Origin: Nymphaea colorata
Taxonomy: Eukaryota > Streptophyta > Magnoliopsida > Nymphaeales > Nymphaeaceae
Direction: 5' to 3'
DNA length: 64,000 nt
Assembly (NCBI RefSeq): GCF_008831285.2
Contig: NC_045148.1
Coordinates: 20,825,002 to 20,889,001 of the forward strand
This document shows positions 52,901 to 63,853 of this stretch, one piece after another. Positions within the stretch are counted from its first letter, which is position 1, and the number at the start of each line of letters is the position of its first letter. The notes beneath the pieces were generated by a model. That model did no database searches and had not been told where the DNA came from. It worked only from the letters and a program-made list of their open reading frames with translations. Made by a program: the position numbers and the translations under genes.

Positions 52901-55141
52901 AATGAAATTGAAAACTTGCTTGGATCTGTTGAGTCAATTTGTTAAAGCCAAATGTAGACATGCATTAATCATGTGCTTCACCCTCAAAATTTTCACCTCT
53001 TATGGCAAAAGTTTCTATAGAAATTTCCATGCTCTTTTGAACATATTAAGATGGACAAAGAGATAAGAACTGATATTCTTAGTTGTCAAGGCCTAAAGTT
53101 TAATGATTTTGATCACATTCATGATCAAGAAATGTGTGCTTCACAAATAATCCTAACTTCATCATCACGAAACATAAACAACAGAAACAAGAAACTAAAA
53201 TAATCTTCAAAACTTGCCTCATCAGTATGGTCTCTGTAGCTTGCAAATACAAGTCTACTTCCTCGGCAACATGATATTTTCGGCCAGCAAAAGTGAAGAT
53301 TGGACACATAGTGTTCCTCCTGAACAAATAGATAAAAACAAGGAGATGAGATGATATTTCCGGCTTATCATAAAATTACAAGTAAGCTATATACTAATCC
53401 ACACAGTAGTTAACTTGCAAATACAAATAAATATTCCGAAAGAGCCCAACTAACATGTCATGTAACTCACGAAAGTGCTACATTGCTATTGAGCCAAAAT
53501 GAACATAAAGAATAAATTAAAAAACAATAAAAAAGATAATATTTAATGCAAAATATGTAAAAACTACAACGTTCCTTTTTCATCGTAAAATACATGCATA
53601 AACCTACTATTCCAAAAGCCAATGAGGACACTACCTACAGATGTGCCAGCAAATGTGGATGGATAAATCTGCTAAATTAGGATGTCCAACTGCACATAGA
53701 AATGGGACGAAATGCCAGTCATTTTACAAATGAAACGCAGAGAAAGAAACCGTCTTCTAATGGCTTGTTTAGTCCAAATAACAATAGAACAACTTCCCTG
53801 CCTCTTACGATCGACTAACCCAGTGCAAGTGCCGTAAAAAACTAAAGATGCGTTACAACAAAATCGATCCGTTTTCCCTACAGCATCCAAAAAAAGTTCA
53901 AATATACAAAGGTGCACACTGCTTCGAATTACATATTAGATAAGACAAGGTAACTATGGGATACAGAACCTGACCAACTGATAAAGACTGAAAAACAAAA
54001 AATAACTAACACAGCAACTTAAACCCTTTCAGGAGCAGCTGAAGAACGTGGAATTTATCTTAAAATCAAGAAACGAACAATAACTCGTTATGCATCGGAA
54101 ACAAGAAAAAGAAGCAAATAAGTATCTAACCTGTGGTTACTATGTTGGAAAAGACGGATAAAAGAAGCAAAGAAAAAAAAAAGTAAAAAGATTAGAGGCC
54201 GGAATGTCCTCCAGTAAGCAAAGAACAAGAAAAGTGAAAGGTGAATTGAGAAATATTTCTAGAAATGGCAAGACTATACCATGTTTTTTCTCTCAAAAGA
54301 AAATAAATGAAAAAATAGGAGTAAATACTTCATAGAGAAATCAATTATATCAGGAAACCACAAAAGACAAACAAGAATATGAAGTGAAACCAGTACAACG
54401 AACAGACGATGAAGAAGAAGTGTAATTCAACATTTCGACTGTACAGTAATTGAAAGCGGTACCTCATTTTTAGAGGAGAAAAAAAGAGGAAGACAGAGAG
54501 AAAAACAGAGGAAAGTAGAACCCGTCTCCATTCATTCTTCAATTCCAGGCAAGAAACCACCGGAGCTATTCGTCTAAAACAAAATTTCGTCAAGACAGAG
54601 ACTATAACGATACATAGCGAGCTTCGCACAAAAGCAAGAGATCAAACAAAAAGTCCATCAGTGAAAAATCTCTAGAAAGAATCCTCGAACTTTAAAGAAA
54701 AAGAAAAATTAAACAATTTCAATCAACGTTCGGAGCCAAAGTTCACCGAAAAAGAAGAACCAGAACAAAGAACTCGGAGAACCACGCGGATCATATCATG
54801 TAAGAAGAAGAGGAGGAAGGACGCCGGAGAAGTGAATCTCTATTTAAGGAGCTAATAAGAGAGCAAGTTCTTACGTGGATGTTTCCCTTGAGAGAGACAA
54901 CGAGTACGGCGCCGGCCTGCTGCTGCAAGAGGAGGAGAGTGGCGGAGGAGGAGGACGCCAGCCATGTCCTCCTCCCCGACCGTCGGTTCGTCGCTCTCAG
55001 GTGAGGCGAGACGGGAAGCGTCACGGGAACCACCGGAGGGACGGTGATGAGCTGCGCCAGCTGCGCATGCCACCGGTTTCCGTTCCCTAACTCGCGCGTG
55101 CGGAGATCGTCAGTCGGCACGAGAGCAAGCACCTGATTCAT
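49943..55141 (-). CDS. PHS1: PHS1 (poor homologous synapsis 1) homologue
   Basis: Eight exons on minus: 55141-54875, 53319-53218, 51928-51863, 51439-51330, 50946-50750, 50323-50241, 50145-50118 and 50001-49943, phases closing to 303 aa. The N-terminal half has RRSGRRTWLASSSSATLLLL, AGAVLVVSL, EEHYVSNLHFCWPKISC, RGSRLVFASYRD and VQKFGLRFPTASDAHSFL, the conserved PHS1 core (PH-like in character). The C-terminal end is DVLHSVEQALDEMGGIYKP. Known: maize PHS1 is needed for homologue pairing and RAD51 loading in meiosis, and Arabidopsis PHS1 promotes nuclear entry of RAD50. Intron 2 begins with GC (GAG|GCAAGT at 53217), the classic GC-AG consensus. A tandem duplication lies in that intron. Confidence 0.9.
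52112..52441. repeat. Tandem duplication, two 165-bp copies
   Basis: GGTGCACGTTCATCTAAAC begins at 52112 and again at 52277; each copy runs to TTTTCAGAAAACATCT. I see only a few substitutions (TTTGTG/TTTCTG, GGCACG/GGCAAG). It lies in PHS1 intron 2. Confidence 0.95.
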
Positions 55142-57454
55142 CTCCTCTCACCCTCTTCTGCCACTCTCGGCGCCCCTTCAATTTATACAGACCAAAGAAA
55201 CGCGCGGCATCAAGCAGCAGGTGTGAAATGGTGCGTGCGCATCCGTTGGGAGAAACCGCACGTCCTCCATGGGGACCACAATCCTACCTGGCATGTTTCT
55301 GCGGGGCCCACCCATCCGAATCGGTTGGGAGAAGCCGTCCTCAGGGGGGACCACAGTCCTAGCTGGCATGATTCGTGCCGGGGCCCACGTATGAAGCTAA
55401 AGAAAACGATTGAGGCCGAAGTTCGCGCCTTGCAAGCCTTTACAGGACCGAGACCGAGCTGTTGATCAGATTCTACGTATTATATTAAATTTCTTAGCAA
55501 TTATGCATTTATTAAGCTGTTGAAATATTTATTTTGCATATTAAGTTTTATATAAGCTTAGTAGGCCTAGGCTCTAAACTTTTACTACTTTTAATCTTTA
55601 AAACATTGTGGTTCATGTGAATGGAAGCTAGTTCAAGATCAGCACGCTTAGTTCAATTTTCTTAATGATCTTCCTTGCTGTGACTGGTGAAGATGAGTAA
55701 AGTTTGTTAAGCTCAGTTAGTTAGTTTATTGACCAGCGACGTACGTAGTTAATTGAATGGCAGGGACTGCTCTTGCATCTTGGCTCAACGCTTGAAAATA
55801 TCGCTTCGACAAGTAAAGCTAATTAACAGGTGTGCAGTCTCTGATGCTATTTCAAGTTAAAAAAAAAAAATTATTCAGAAACGATTTTGATTTGCTTAAG
55901 TGGTTATTTATAGCCGGAACTAATCTTCAACGAACACCTGTTTGCATGTTTTTTAACATTATCTATATATATATATATATGCTTGAATACGGAGAAATTA
56001 GGGTTCTTTCAGCCTCGATAGAACATACACGTAATGTGTTGTATACATTCATATTTTGGAGCTGCGATTCAATAGCAGTGCTACTTAAGCAAATTACATC
56101 CTCAAACAATTTTAGGAGCATTAAGAGCGATTGCATTTCAAATAGACCAAGTATCTTGTTAACATAAATTTCACTCCTGATAGGAAATTAATATTTGTTT
56201 CTCAAGGACACTAAAAAAGTATGAATGGTTGATCAGGATTTTAGGATACAAATTAAAGAAATGAAGTTGATCAGTTCAACTTCTCATCCAAGGTATCGAG
56301 GTGGCATAAAAGATTTTTTGGAAAATTTGTTGGAACTTGCACCACTGACTGAAATATATCGAGGGGCACATCTAGCTGGTCGGGCAAGCTTAGCCGTCAG
56401 AGCATTAACTTATTTATTAAACTGCAAACGTCAATCTAACCACCTGGAGAAATATATAAAGCTCCAAGGGACATAGTGTAGCTGGTTAGGTTTGCGGGTT
56501 GTGTGAGCCTATTCATCCAGCTCAATTCTCATAGGTGTTATTTCTCTCGACTGCAAATGAAGGGATTGCGACACTCTACTTAACAAGTATATCATACCCT
56601 AAAGCAGCGTTTGATCCAGAGAGCAAAGAGAAGAGAGGAGGACTTGGGTGCTTCTTAGGGCAGCTCGTGCTCACCCATGATGATATATAATACAATGGAA
56701 AAGCTGAAGCTGGAGAAGGACATGACTCGAATGAGGTCAATTATTTCTCAGCTCGTTACAACTCCCCCCTTACCATTTCTCTACCAGTAGGGACGATGTC
56801 GTGTTTTATTTTCGATTGAGAATATGTTCCTTTAGATCGTATTAAACGCTTGCATTTCATGGCCGTCGACTTTCTTGATGCTGTCAAAATCCTGAACTCA
56901 AGATTAATCTCAAGAGTTAGATGCCTATTGAAGCAACCATGTAATTCACATCGAGAAGACAAAACTTGACTAAAACAACTTGAAACCGTGAGACCTTAGG
57001 GGTGCTCTCACACATAACCTTGCGGATGGATTTTTGCCACATTTCACCTGTGAATTCTCCGGCATTTTATGTCTTTAATTCTATCAAAACTCCCTTATAC
57101 CTCATAAAAAACTGATTTCACAAGTACAAGTTGAGATTCGAAAGAAATTCAGAGGTATATTCCAAGATCATTTACACCCAATACAACACATCCTGTTGCC
57201 ATGTTCATTCTTGCTCCCAACATCAAAAAATATTCAACATATGAAAACAACCACTAATATCATGAGAAGAACAGGAATGTCTTTTCAAGATTTGCATACA
57301 TTGTTTTACCTGTTCTATTATTCTCCACTGTAACACCGCTCAACATTTTCGCTCTTCCAACTCTAATATCTGCAATGGCAGGAGACAAAACCTTTCATCG
57401 GATACCATCCTTTTCAATCGGACACATTGAGCTCAAGCAGAATTCCTTCTGCTC
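55142..57454. other. Intergenic: PHS1 promoter and repeats
   Basis: The PHS1 5' flank is GC-rich (55142-55460) and has a local duplication: CACGTCCTCCATGGGGACCA and GCCGTCCTCAGGGGGGACCA, each followed by CCTAGCTGGCAT-like or CCTACCTGGCAT sequence. The rest is AT-rich with SINE-like sequence near 56340-56560. No gene was recognised. Confidence 0.5.
56466..56560 (+). mobile_element. tRNA-derived SINE head (fragment)
   Basis: GGGACATAGTGTAGCTGGTT is a good tRNA-like A-box region, and CAGCTCAATTCTCATAGG about 50 bp on resembles a degraded B box. Another tRNA-like segment, GGGGCACATCTAGCTGGTC, lies upstream near 56365. The body past 56560 could not be delimited. Confidence 0.45.
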
Positions 57455-57580
57455 TTACTCCCTCTTGATCTTTGGCGGGTCTTCTTCGATCCTGGACCTG
57501 GCGGAACTTTCTCTGATTCCTTGGAGGACAACACCGACAAAGATGATGATGGCGATGATGAATCCTAAAAGCACCTCCAT
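57455..57580 (-). CDS. Possible 41-aa single-pass membrane microprotein
   Basis: An ATG frame encodes MEVLLGFIIAIIIFVGVVL, a strong hydrophobic helix, followed by a polar tail rich in Arg, Glu and Lys that ends PPKIKRE. The layout (N-terminal membrane segment, charged tail) is typical of plant small membrane proteins, but I recognise no family. The frame is too short to judge by codon use. Upstream sequence has a CT-rich leader-like stretch (about 57637-57670 read on minus). It could also be a last exon or chance. Confidence 0.35.
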   Translation of the reverse strand: MEVLLGFIIAIIIFVGVVLQGIRESSARSRIEEDPPKIKRE

Positions 57581-57771
57581 CAATTTTCTTTTGATGCCAC
57601 AGGAAAGGCAGTATACGAAACAATCACTTTCCGTCTGTCTCTCTCTCTCTGTGGCTAAGAGAAGAGAGAGCCCTGTTCTGACATCTGATTCACCAGTGCG
57701 TGGTATTGCAGAAGAGGCGGCTGATGAATGCGGGCGCTAAGAAAACAGCTGCTCGTTCGTCATTTGACGTG

Positions 57772-57976
57772 CTCCTTAGTTGAAGCCTCGTCAATTCCCG
57801 CTTCCTGCTCCCAACGTGCAGCCAAGTTCTTGATCTTCTCTTGAGAAGGAAGCCAAATTCTACGGCTACTTGTCCCTTAAAGGGGATGATCAATCATCTT
57901 GATCAGTTATACATGTCTGATGACTCTTGGCATGCTCCATATGTGGATGATTATTGGGTGTTCATAGAGAAACCCC

Positions 57977-58013
<37 letters not shown>

Positions 58014-58531
58014 CAGACTAATAAGCCAATAACAAAAATCAATATGATATGTAAAATGTCCTTTTTTACTTTAAGTTTATCAAGATGATGCTACAAAATA
58101 TATATTAAGTTGATTGTTTTTTAGATTTTTATAGTACTTTTATAATAAAATAAATAAATAACTTTCACAGCAGCGATATTTTGATAGAAAGAACTTGATT
58201 CAAGCTCATGTTTTATATCAAAATAGCTTTTATAAAATTATATTAAAATGTTTATATTTTATTTAAAATAAATTTGCAAAAAAATAAATATTGTATATAC
58301 ATATATATTTGTAAATTGGAGCGTTTTAACGAGTCACCCAATGAGCCAAAGAAACTTACGAAAGTTGAACTGACAAATAACACGGACAACTAAGAACGCG
58401 TTTTCCAGAATTACGACGGAAAAGTAGGGCTCAAAAGAAATTTCTGACGCAGTGAAGGCCGGGTAGCTCCCGGTGGCTGGAGCGGTAGTAGCAGCGGCCT
58501 TTCCGGGAGCGAAAGGGCAACCTTCCGTCAT
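57772..58531 (-). other. Unassigned minus-strand open segments, possible small gene
   Basis: An ATG at 58531 opens MTEGCPFAPGKAAATTAPAT and stays open to a good donor TTTC|GTAAGT at 58360. A second segment at 57860-57772 reads PSQEKIKNLAARWEQEAGID and ends HVK-stop, a plausible amphipathic helix. The phases of the two do not fit with the AG sites I see, so I cannot join them. A (TA)n tract (57978-58012) lies between. They may belong to a gene sharing the promoter with the gene at 58648. Confidence 0.2.
57978..58012. repeat. TA microsatellite
   Basis: About 16 TA units between the small minus-strand open segments. The sequence following it is not related to that after the two longer TA tracts. 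Confidence 0.85.
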
Positions 58532-58647
58532 CTTCGCGTGTGCGAGCGCGAGTTCACTAGTTCAGGCGTGAAACAGCCCCGTTTAAGAAGAAGAAGAAGA
58601 AGAAGGAGGAGGAGGGGCGGGAGTGTGTAGCAAAGTGGGACGACGCC
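58532..58647. promoter_or_regulatory. Leader and possible bidirectional promoter
   Basis: The 116 bp upstream of ATG 58648 contain a GAA/GGA triplet tract (58587-58617) that is probably 5' UTR of the plus-strand gene. If the minus ATG at 58531 is real, this is a very compact divergent promoter. No TATA box is visible. Confidence 0.4.
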
Positions 58648-61600
58648 ATGGCCTCTGCAATCTTTCGCTCCCCGTTTCTTTCCTCCTCTTCTTCTTTACG
58701 TTTTCTAAGTTCCGGCGCTGGAAGATCTGTCGACTACCGAAGCCCGTCCACTGTTCGCTTTTCAGCTAAGATTGGAGGCCCAGCTGTTGCCAGGAGACGG
58801 CCGGAGCGCATTGTCAAGGTTGCGTTCGATGAAGCCGCCACGGCAGACGAGTTGGGAATTCTCGAGGTCGGAGCTCTGAATCCAGCAGTATCTTCGTCTT
58901 ACCGGAACCCAGAGATCCCGAAGCCGAACCAGACAGTACTGGAGGCTCAGGCGAGGGTATGCACTGGGCCGACACAGACGAGGCCGCTATCGGAGGAGCA
59001 AGCTTTCCGCGTCCTCGATACGATCCTAAGATCAGGTCCTTGGAGTTCAGGGCTATAGATTTCTTCATTGTTCATCTTTGTTTCTCCTGCAATTAGTCAT
59101 CGTTTCTCAGATTAAGGATTTATGTTTTCGCTTCATGTTCCTCTTCTTACGGATAAAATGTCGCAGGACCTGAAGCACCGATTCTTAAATTATGAATTTG
59201 AATCTTTATGTAGTCAATGGGCTGCTAGAAACCCCTGGTTCACACAGAATTAGGTGGAGGTGATCTTTTATGTAAACCTTTCATGTACGCTTTTCTTCGT
59301 TACGACTTGCACTCGTAATGCTTTGCACTTCACTAACAAGATACCTAGTGATCTCTTTCTTCTTGCGACTTATGAATGTGTTGTTATGCCGATAATCATT
59401 TAGTCAGATTTGTGTGTTTATTGTTTTGGTGGGCCAGTTGACCTCCAATTCCTTGTATGGTCATTTTTCTGCAAGGTCAAACCAATGGGTTAGATTTTCC
59501 TAGTGCGCACGAGAAGCATCACCCAAGGTTTCACACTAAGAAACAACTGGGAACAATGCATGGTAAATGTGCTCCTACTGTACTTGGTCCAAAAGTCTCT
59601 GCGGTTCCCTCCATTCTAAAAAGAGCACAATAAAAGCAAAGAAAACCTAGCCAAGTTAAACTTTTCTATTCTCATCTTAGGCTTTGAAATTTGGATTTTA
59701 TGCACTAGGTTCCCATATAATTGTATATGGAAATATAGAAAAGAGAAAAGAGCAGAGTTGGTTGGCATCTTGAACAGCACACATTTAATTCTAAGTCGGA
59801 AGGTTCTGCGGTGAGTGGAACTGACCTAGCTCGTGTCTGCAGTAAGTGTGTACTGTGTTGATTAAGATATCAGCCTTTTGCTTTGATAAGTCAGTTTTTG
59901 GTAATGTGGAGAATAGAAAGTAAAGTTCATTGCGTGAAGTCATACTGCTTAATTAGCTTGATTTATTTTTTCCATTTTTATATTTTATATTTATTTATTA
60001 TTTTCTGATGTTATTTAAGCTAGAGGAGAACTGGGAGATGAAGAGGAAGTATCTAAAGCACAACTTGGAGCATTTTTTGCTGGGATGACAATACGTGCAA
60101 ATTCTTTTCCAGAGGCTACTCAATGGAGTGAAGGAGAAAGAAATGCTATGAATACTTTCTGGCCGCTTCTGGTGCAGTGTTTGCCACCAGATGTTCTTTT
60201 TATAGCAGATCCTGAAGGCACAATTATGGGGGGATCCAGTTCAGTTGGGCCTTTATATACTGGCCAAGGAACTACTGAGATGAGATTGGTAGGTGCCCTA
60301 CGAGAAGTCTTGGCAGGTGGTCACCTTGGTTATGAGGAGGTTCAGGGGGTACTTCGGGATACTCTTCCTTTAAGATCAGATGATGTGGACCTAAGAAGTG
60401 TCAAAGATTCATTGTTATCAGCATTTCTTATTGGTCAAAGAATGAATGGAGAAACAGACAGGGAAATAAAGGCTTATTGCCTGGCTTTCGATAATGAACA
60501 TGGTAATGCTTTTGTCCCTTTCCCGGTTTAGTATCTTTTACCCACGGAACAGGTGAAAAGATATTACATCATATGTTCAAGTTTGAGATTTTTTTTCTTT
60601 GACCAATTTGGAAGTTTCAGATTAGTATGTCACTACAGAAACGTCATAATGTGAATCTGTCAAAAATGTTTCTTGATCAGGTTTCCTTATGTTATATTGC
60701 AGACTTCTGTGTTCAGATTCTAGGTGTTCCCTTCAGTGGTCACAAAGTTATTAAAATAGTTCCTCTTTTTGTTTACATTCTTTTGTGATGGTTTATAGGC
60801 AGACTAAAAGATATAATTATAAAAGTAGTGTAAAGAGACATTCCATGCAGAACACAGTTTTCTGTTGCCTGTGTTTTTTGAGTTCTTATATATTGTTGTA
60901 TTATCAATAACTGGTTGCACAATTATTTAGCATGTCACACATGGATATCACTGCTTCATATTTTCAATTATAATGTCAATCCTACTTTGTGGAATGCATT
61001 CTTTTTTACGAGGGCTCGAGAGTTCTCTCTGAAGATGCATATTGGAATGTAGCACTTTTCACTTGTGGGCCAAGTGAATTGTCAAATGGTACAAGTGAAT
61101 TCAGTCTTGGGAAGCTATCCTGGGTGCATCTGTGGGTGCACAAGATTATATATATATATATATTTATTTATTTATATATTATGGGTACGTTTTAAGCCAA
61201 AATTGAACGAAAAAAAAAGTTATACTTACCAACACAAAAGAACAAGTTATTTAAAAGACTAACTAAACAACAAATTTATGACTGAACAACACCAAACCCT
61301 AGTCAATGGCAAGTTACTAATAAGCTTACACATGGTTGAACTTCTCATAATTGACAATTAAATTTAGTGGGTTGGAGCAGCACCAGCACTTGGTGCAGGT
61401 AAGACATGGATGCAGCTACCTCTTTTAATATTCTATGTTACTCAGAAAGTATCCTGAAAATTAATCTTTTTTATAGTAGAAACTTTTATATGGGGATATG
61501 CTGTAATTCTTGTTAGACCTATTTCATGTATTTAGGTTGAGTCTGGTGATTGAAGCTTTCTTCTGCGACCATTGCTTATGTTTCCAATTTTATCAGGTGC

Positions 61601-62539
61601 TTTACCAATGGCTGATGTTAGCTCTTTAACACACTATGGTGAACCCTATGATGGAAATACTAGATTCTTCAAAAGTACACTTTTTGTTGCTGCAGTTAGA
61701 TCCTGCTATGGAGAATGCTGCCTGCTTCATGGGGCAGAATGGATGCCACCTAAGGTCAGAAAGTACTTTGTTTGGTGACTGTTTCGAAACAAAAGTTAAT
61801 TTTGGTCTCTCATAAGACGTTTTACTTGAACTTCTTTAGTTTATCATGCCGTCTTGCCTTGGTATTTTCATAATTGTTCCCTGTATAATGCAAAAGTAAG
61901 CTTTGATATGCTAAAGGTTGTTTTGCTCCAAGGTTTCTAGGGGGGTGTCACTGATGAACAAATGCTTATGTTCATGGGAGCTAGTACTAGCTTGACCCCT
62001 ATTGAGGCTAGAATGCTTCTTGAGGTATGTTTATGGAATTAAAGGCGCTCCATCTTGAAGCATCATTTTTCTTGATTTTCAAATGTTGTGCTATTACATA
62101 AACACAGGCTTTTCTGTTTCAGGATGAGGATGTTGGTTTTGCGTACATAAGTCAACGTGAAGCTTGCCCATCCTTGTATGCATATCTAACCATAATTCTC
62201 TGTTGAATTGACTATTGATTTTTATATTTGTTGACTTAAAAATTTTACGCTTCTGACTTGAAAATTTGGAAAAAATTCGTAAAAGTGCCTTATGTTCGCG
62301 GGTTCTGTACCATATTCAATCGAAGCATATGTTTTGGGTATGATTGAGTTTATCTTGTTAGTAGGTTCTATCACTTCCAATGCATCTCAAAATCAAATTC
62401 TCTGATTGTGAAAAATGTGTCATGGTACATGAGCATGAAAGTGTTAACCATGTTGACTTCGCTTCACCGTTAACACAGGAAGCAGTAAGTAAATCTTACT
62501 GAAAATGACCAGAAGGTAATATCTCCTTTTTGTGGTTCA

Positions 62540-62623
<84 letters not shown>

Positions 62624-63227
62624 TGACACACACACACGGAAAAGCTTTTTCTGAAAGCAAACATTCAACGATGGGAAAATAAGGGAAAACGTGAAAAAAA
62701 GGAAAAAGTCATGATATTTTTAAGTTCGTTTTAACATGTTATTAAATATTTTAAATTTAATCAATGTTTTGTAGCATATTAGAAGAAAAATCAAATTTCA
62801 TGTTTTTCTATGTTTCAAAATATTGATGTTTTGAGTTCCGTAGATTTACCTTCAAAAACAAGCTTCTTGATTTACATTGAAAAAAAACCTTGCTGTTAAA
62901 AACCTGAGAACAACATTTTTTACATTGGTATTTGTAAAGTTACAAACTTGCAAATAATTTTCATGAGTGCAGAGAGAAAAAAAAAAGAGGCAAAGAGAGA
63001 ACCAATAAAGAAGGAGATTTAGCATAGTACAGAAAGAGCATGTCTTAACTATCTTATGCTTTAAAATATTAATGAGTTCAGATGGAGCTTCAACCTTTTC
63101 TTACTATGTAAAAGAAGATGTAAACTTTGTAAATGTACCTTGCAGATATTCACTTGTTGGATTGAGGGAGCATATAAAAAAGCGTCCACCAATTGCTACT
63201 TCTGAGAAAGTTCAGCAGTATGTGCGG
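58648..63227 (+). CDS. Anthranilate phosphoribosyltransferase-like protein (At1g70570 type), 3' part beyond window
   Basis: Six exons are visible: 58648-59035, 60020-60502, 61597-61754, 61941-62024, 62123-62175 and 63146-63227, in phase, 416 codons. The next exon lies beyond 64000. The N-terminus (MASAIFRSPFLSSSSSLRFL) is Ser-rich like a plastid transit peptide. A TrpD-like N-terminal helical domain follows (PLSEEQAFRVLDTILRSARG, AQLGAFFAGMTIRAN), then the glycosyltransferase-3 fold (SLTHYGEPYDGNTRFFKSTL, GGVTDEQMLMFMGAS, YSLVGLREHIKKRPP). Where true TrpD enzymes have GTGGD and KHGNR-SS-GSAD substrate motifs, this protein has HYGEPYDGN and LHGAEWMPPKGG, so anthranilate transfer is doubtful. 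The real substrate of this plant branch is unknown to me. Confidence 0.9.
62542..62618. repeat. TA microsatellite
   Basis: About 38 TA units in the intron between 62175 and 63146, followed by a short CA tract and by the repeat shared with 26994-27066. Confidence 0.95.
62619..62715 (+). repeat. Dispersed repeat linked to the TA tract, copy 2
   Basis: CACGGAAAAGC, ACATTCAACGATG, GGAAAATAAGG and AAAAAAAGG appear in the same order as after the TA tract at 26918-26993. Confidence 0.5.
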
Positions 63228-63414
63228 GTGAGCTGATATTCCTTTACATCGTTGTGTACAAATCAGGTGGATAACTAATAGTGATGCTATGACTGCACGT
63301 TGTTTGAGCCAATACTCTGACATTGGTAGGAAATTTATGTAGGATGATACAGGACGTTTACATGTGTTTTTTGGAAAAATATTTATAACGAAACTTGGAC
63401 ACTTCTAACTGTAT

Positions 63415-63765
63415 CTATTTCATGTTGGTTGGCTCATGGTTAAGAAAATTACCTTTAGTAGTATCAGAAGCATGAACTACAACATGCTTTGCCACCATAC
63501 TGGTTTGCTCATGGTTAAGAAAATTACACTTACTATTATCAGAAGCATGAACTACAATGTTCTTTGCAACCATACTAGTTTGCTCATGGCTAAGAAAATT
63601 ACGTTTAGTAGTATCAGAAGCATGAACTACAACATCATTTGCAACCATACTATGTTTCTTCTCGAGAGGTGCTCGCTGCATCTCAGTAGTTGCATTATTC
63701 CACGTGAGGCATGTCCCAGCCTTTTCTCTGGTATCCTTTTCACAAGCCTCATTCTCGTGCTTCAT
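63415..63765 (-). other. Antisense 116-codon ORF with three 25-residue repeats, inside an intron
   Basis: An ATG frame on the minus strand (stop at 63415) encodes a charged N-terminal part (MKHENEACEKDTREKAG) and then three repeats of the form MVANDVVVHASDTTK-R-NFL-S-HEQTS. It lies opposite the partial plus-strand gene, after its last visible exon. No family is recognised. It could be a lineage-specific gene, the exon of a mobile element or an expanded minisatellite that happens to stay open because the unit is 75 bp. Confidence 0.3.
63433..63657. repeat. 75-bp tandem repeat, 3 copies
   Basis: CTCATGGTTAAGAAAATTAC (C for T in the third copy) starts at 63433, 63508 and 63583. Copies differ at several positions, so the array is not brand new, yet no copy carries an indel. 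Confidence 0.9.
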
Positions 63766-63835
63766 CAAACATACAACTGTCTGTACTGGCACTTTGACTT
63801 ATCATGTTCAAAAGATAATCATACTACAAATTTAT

Positions 63836-63853
63836 GCACACACACACACACAC
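63836..63853. repeat. AC microsatellite
   Basis: A short CA run near the window end, in the same intron as the 75-bp repeat. Confidence 0.85.

Noticed and set aside
63766-63792. GTG start extending the antisense repeat ORF by nine codons
   Set aside because: GTG is not a usual nuclear start and the first ATG is at 63765.
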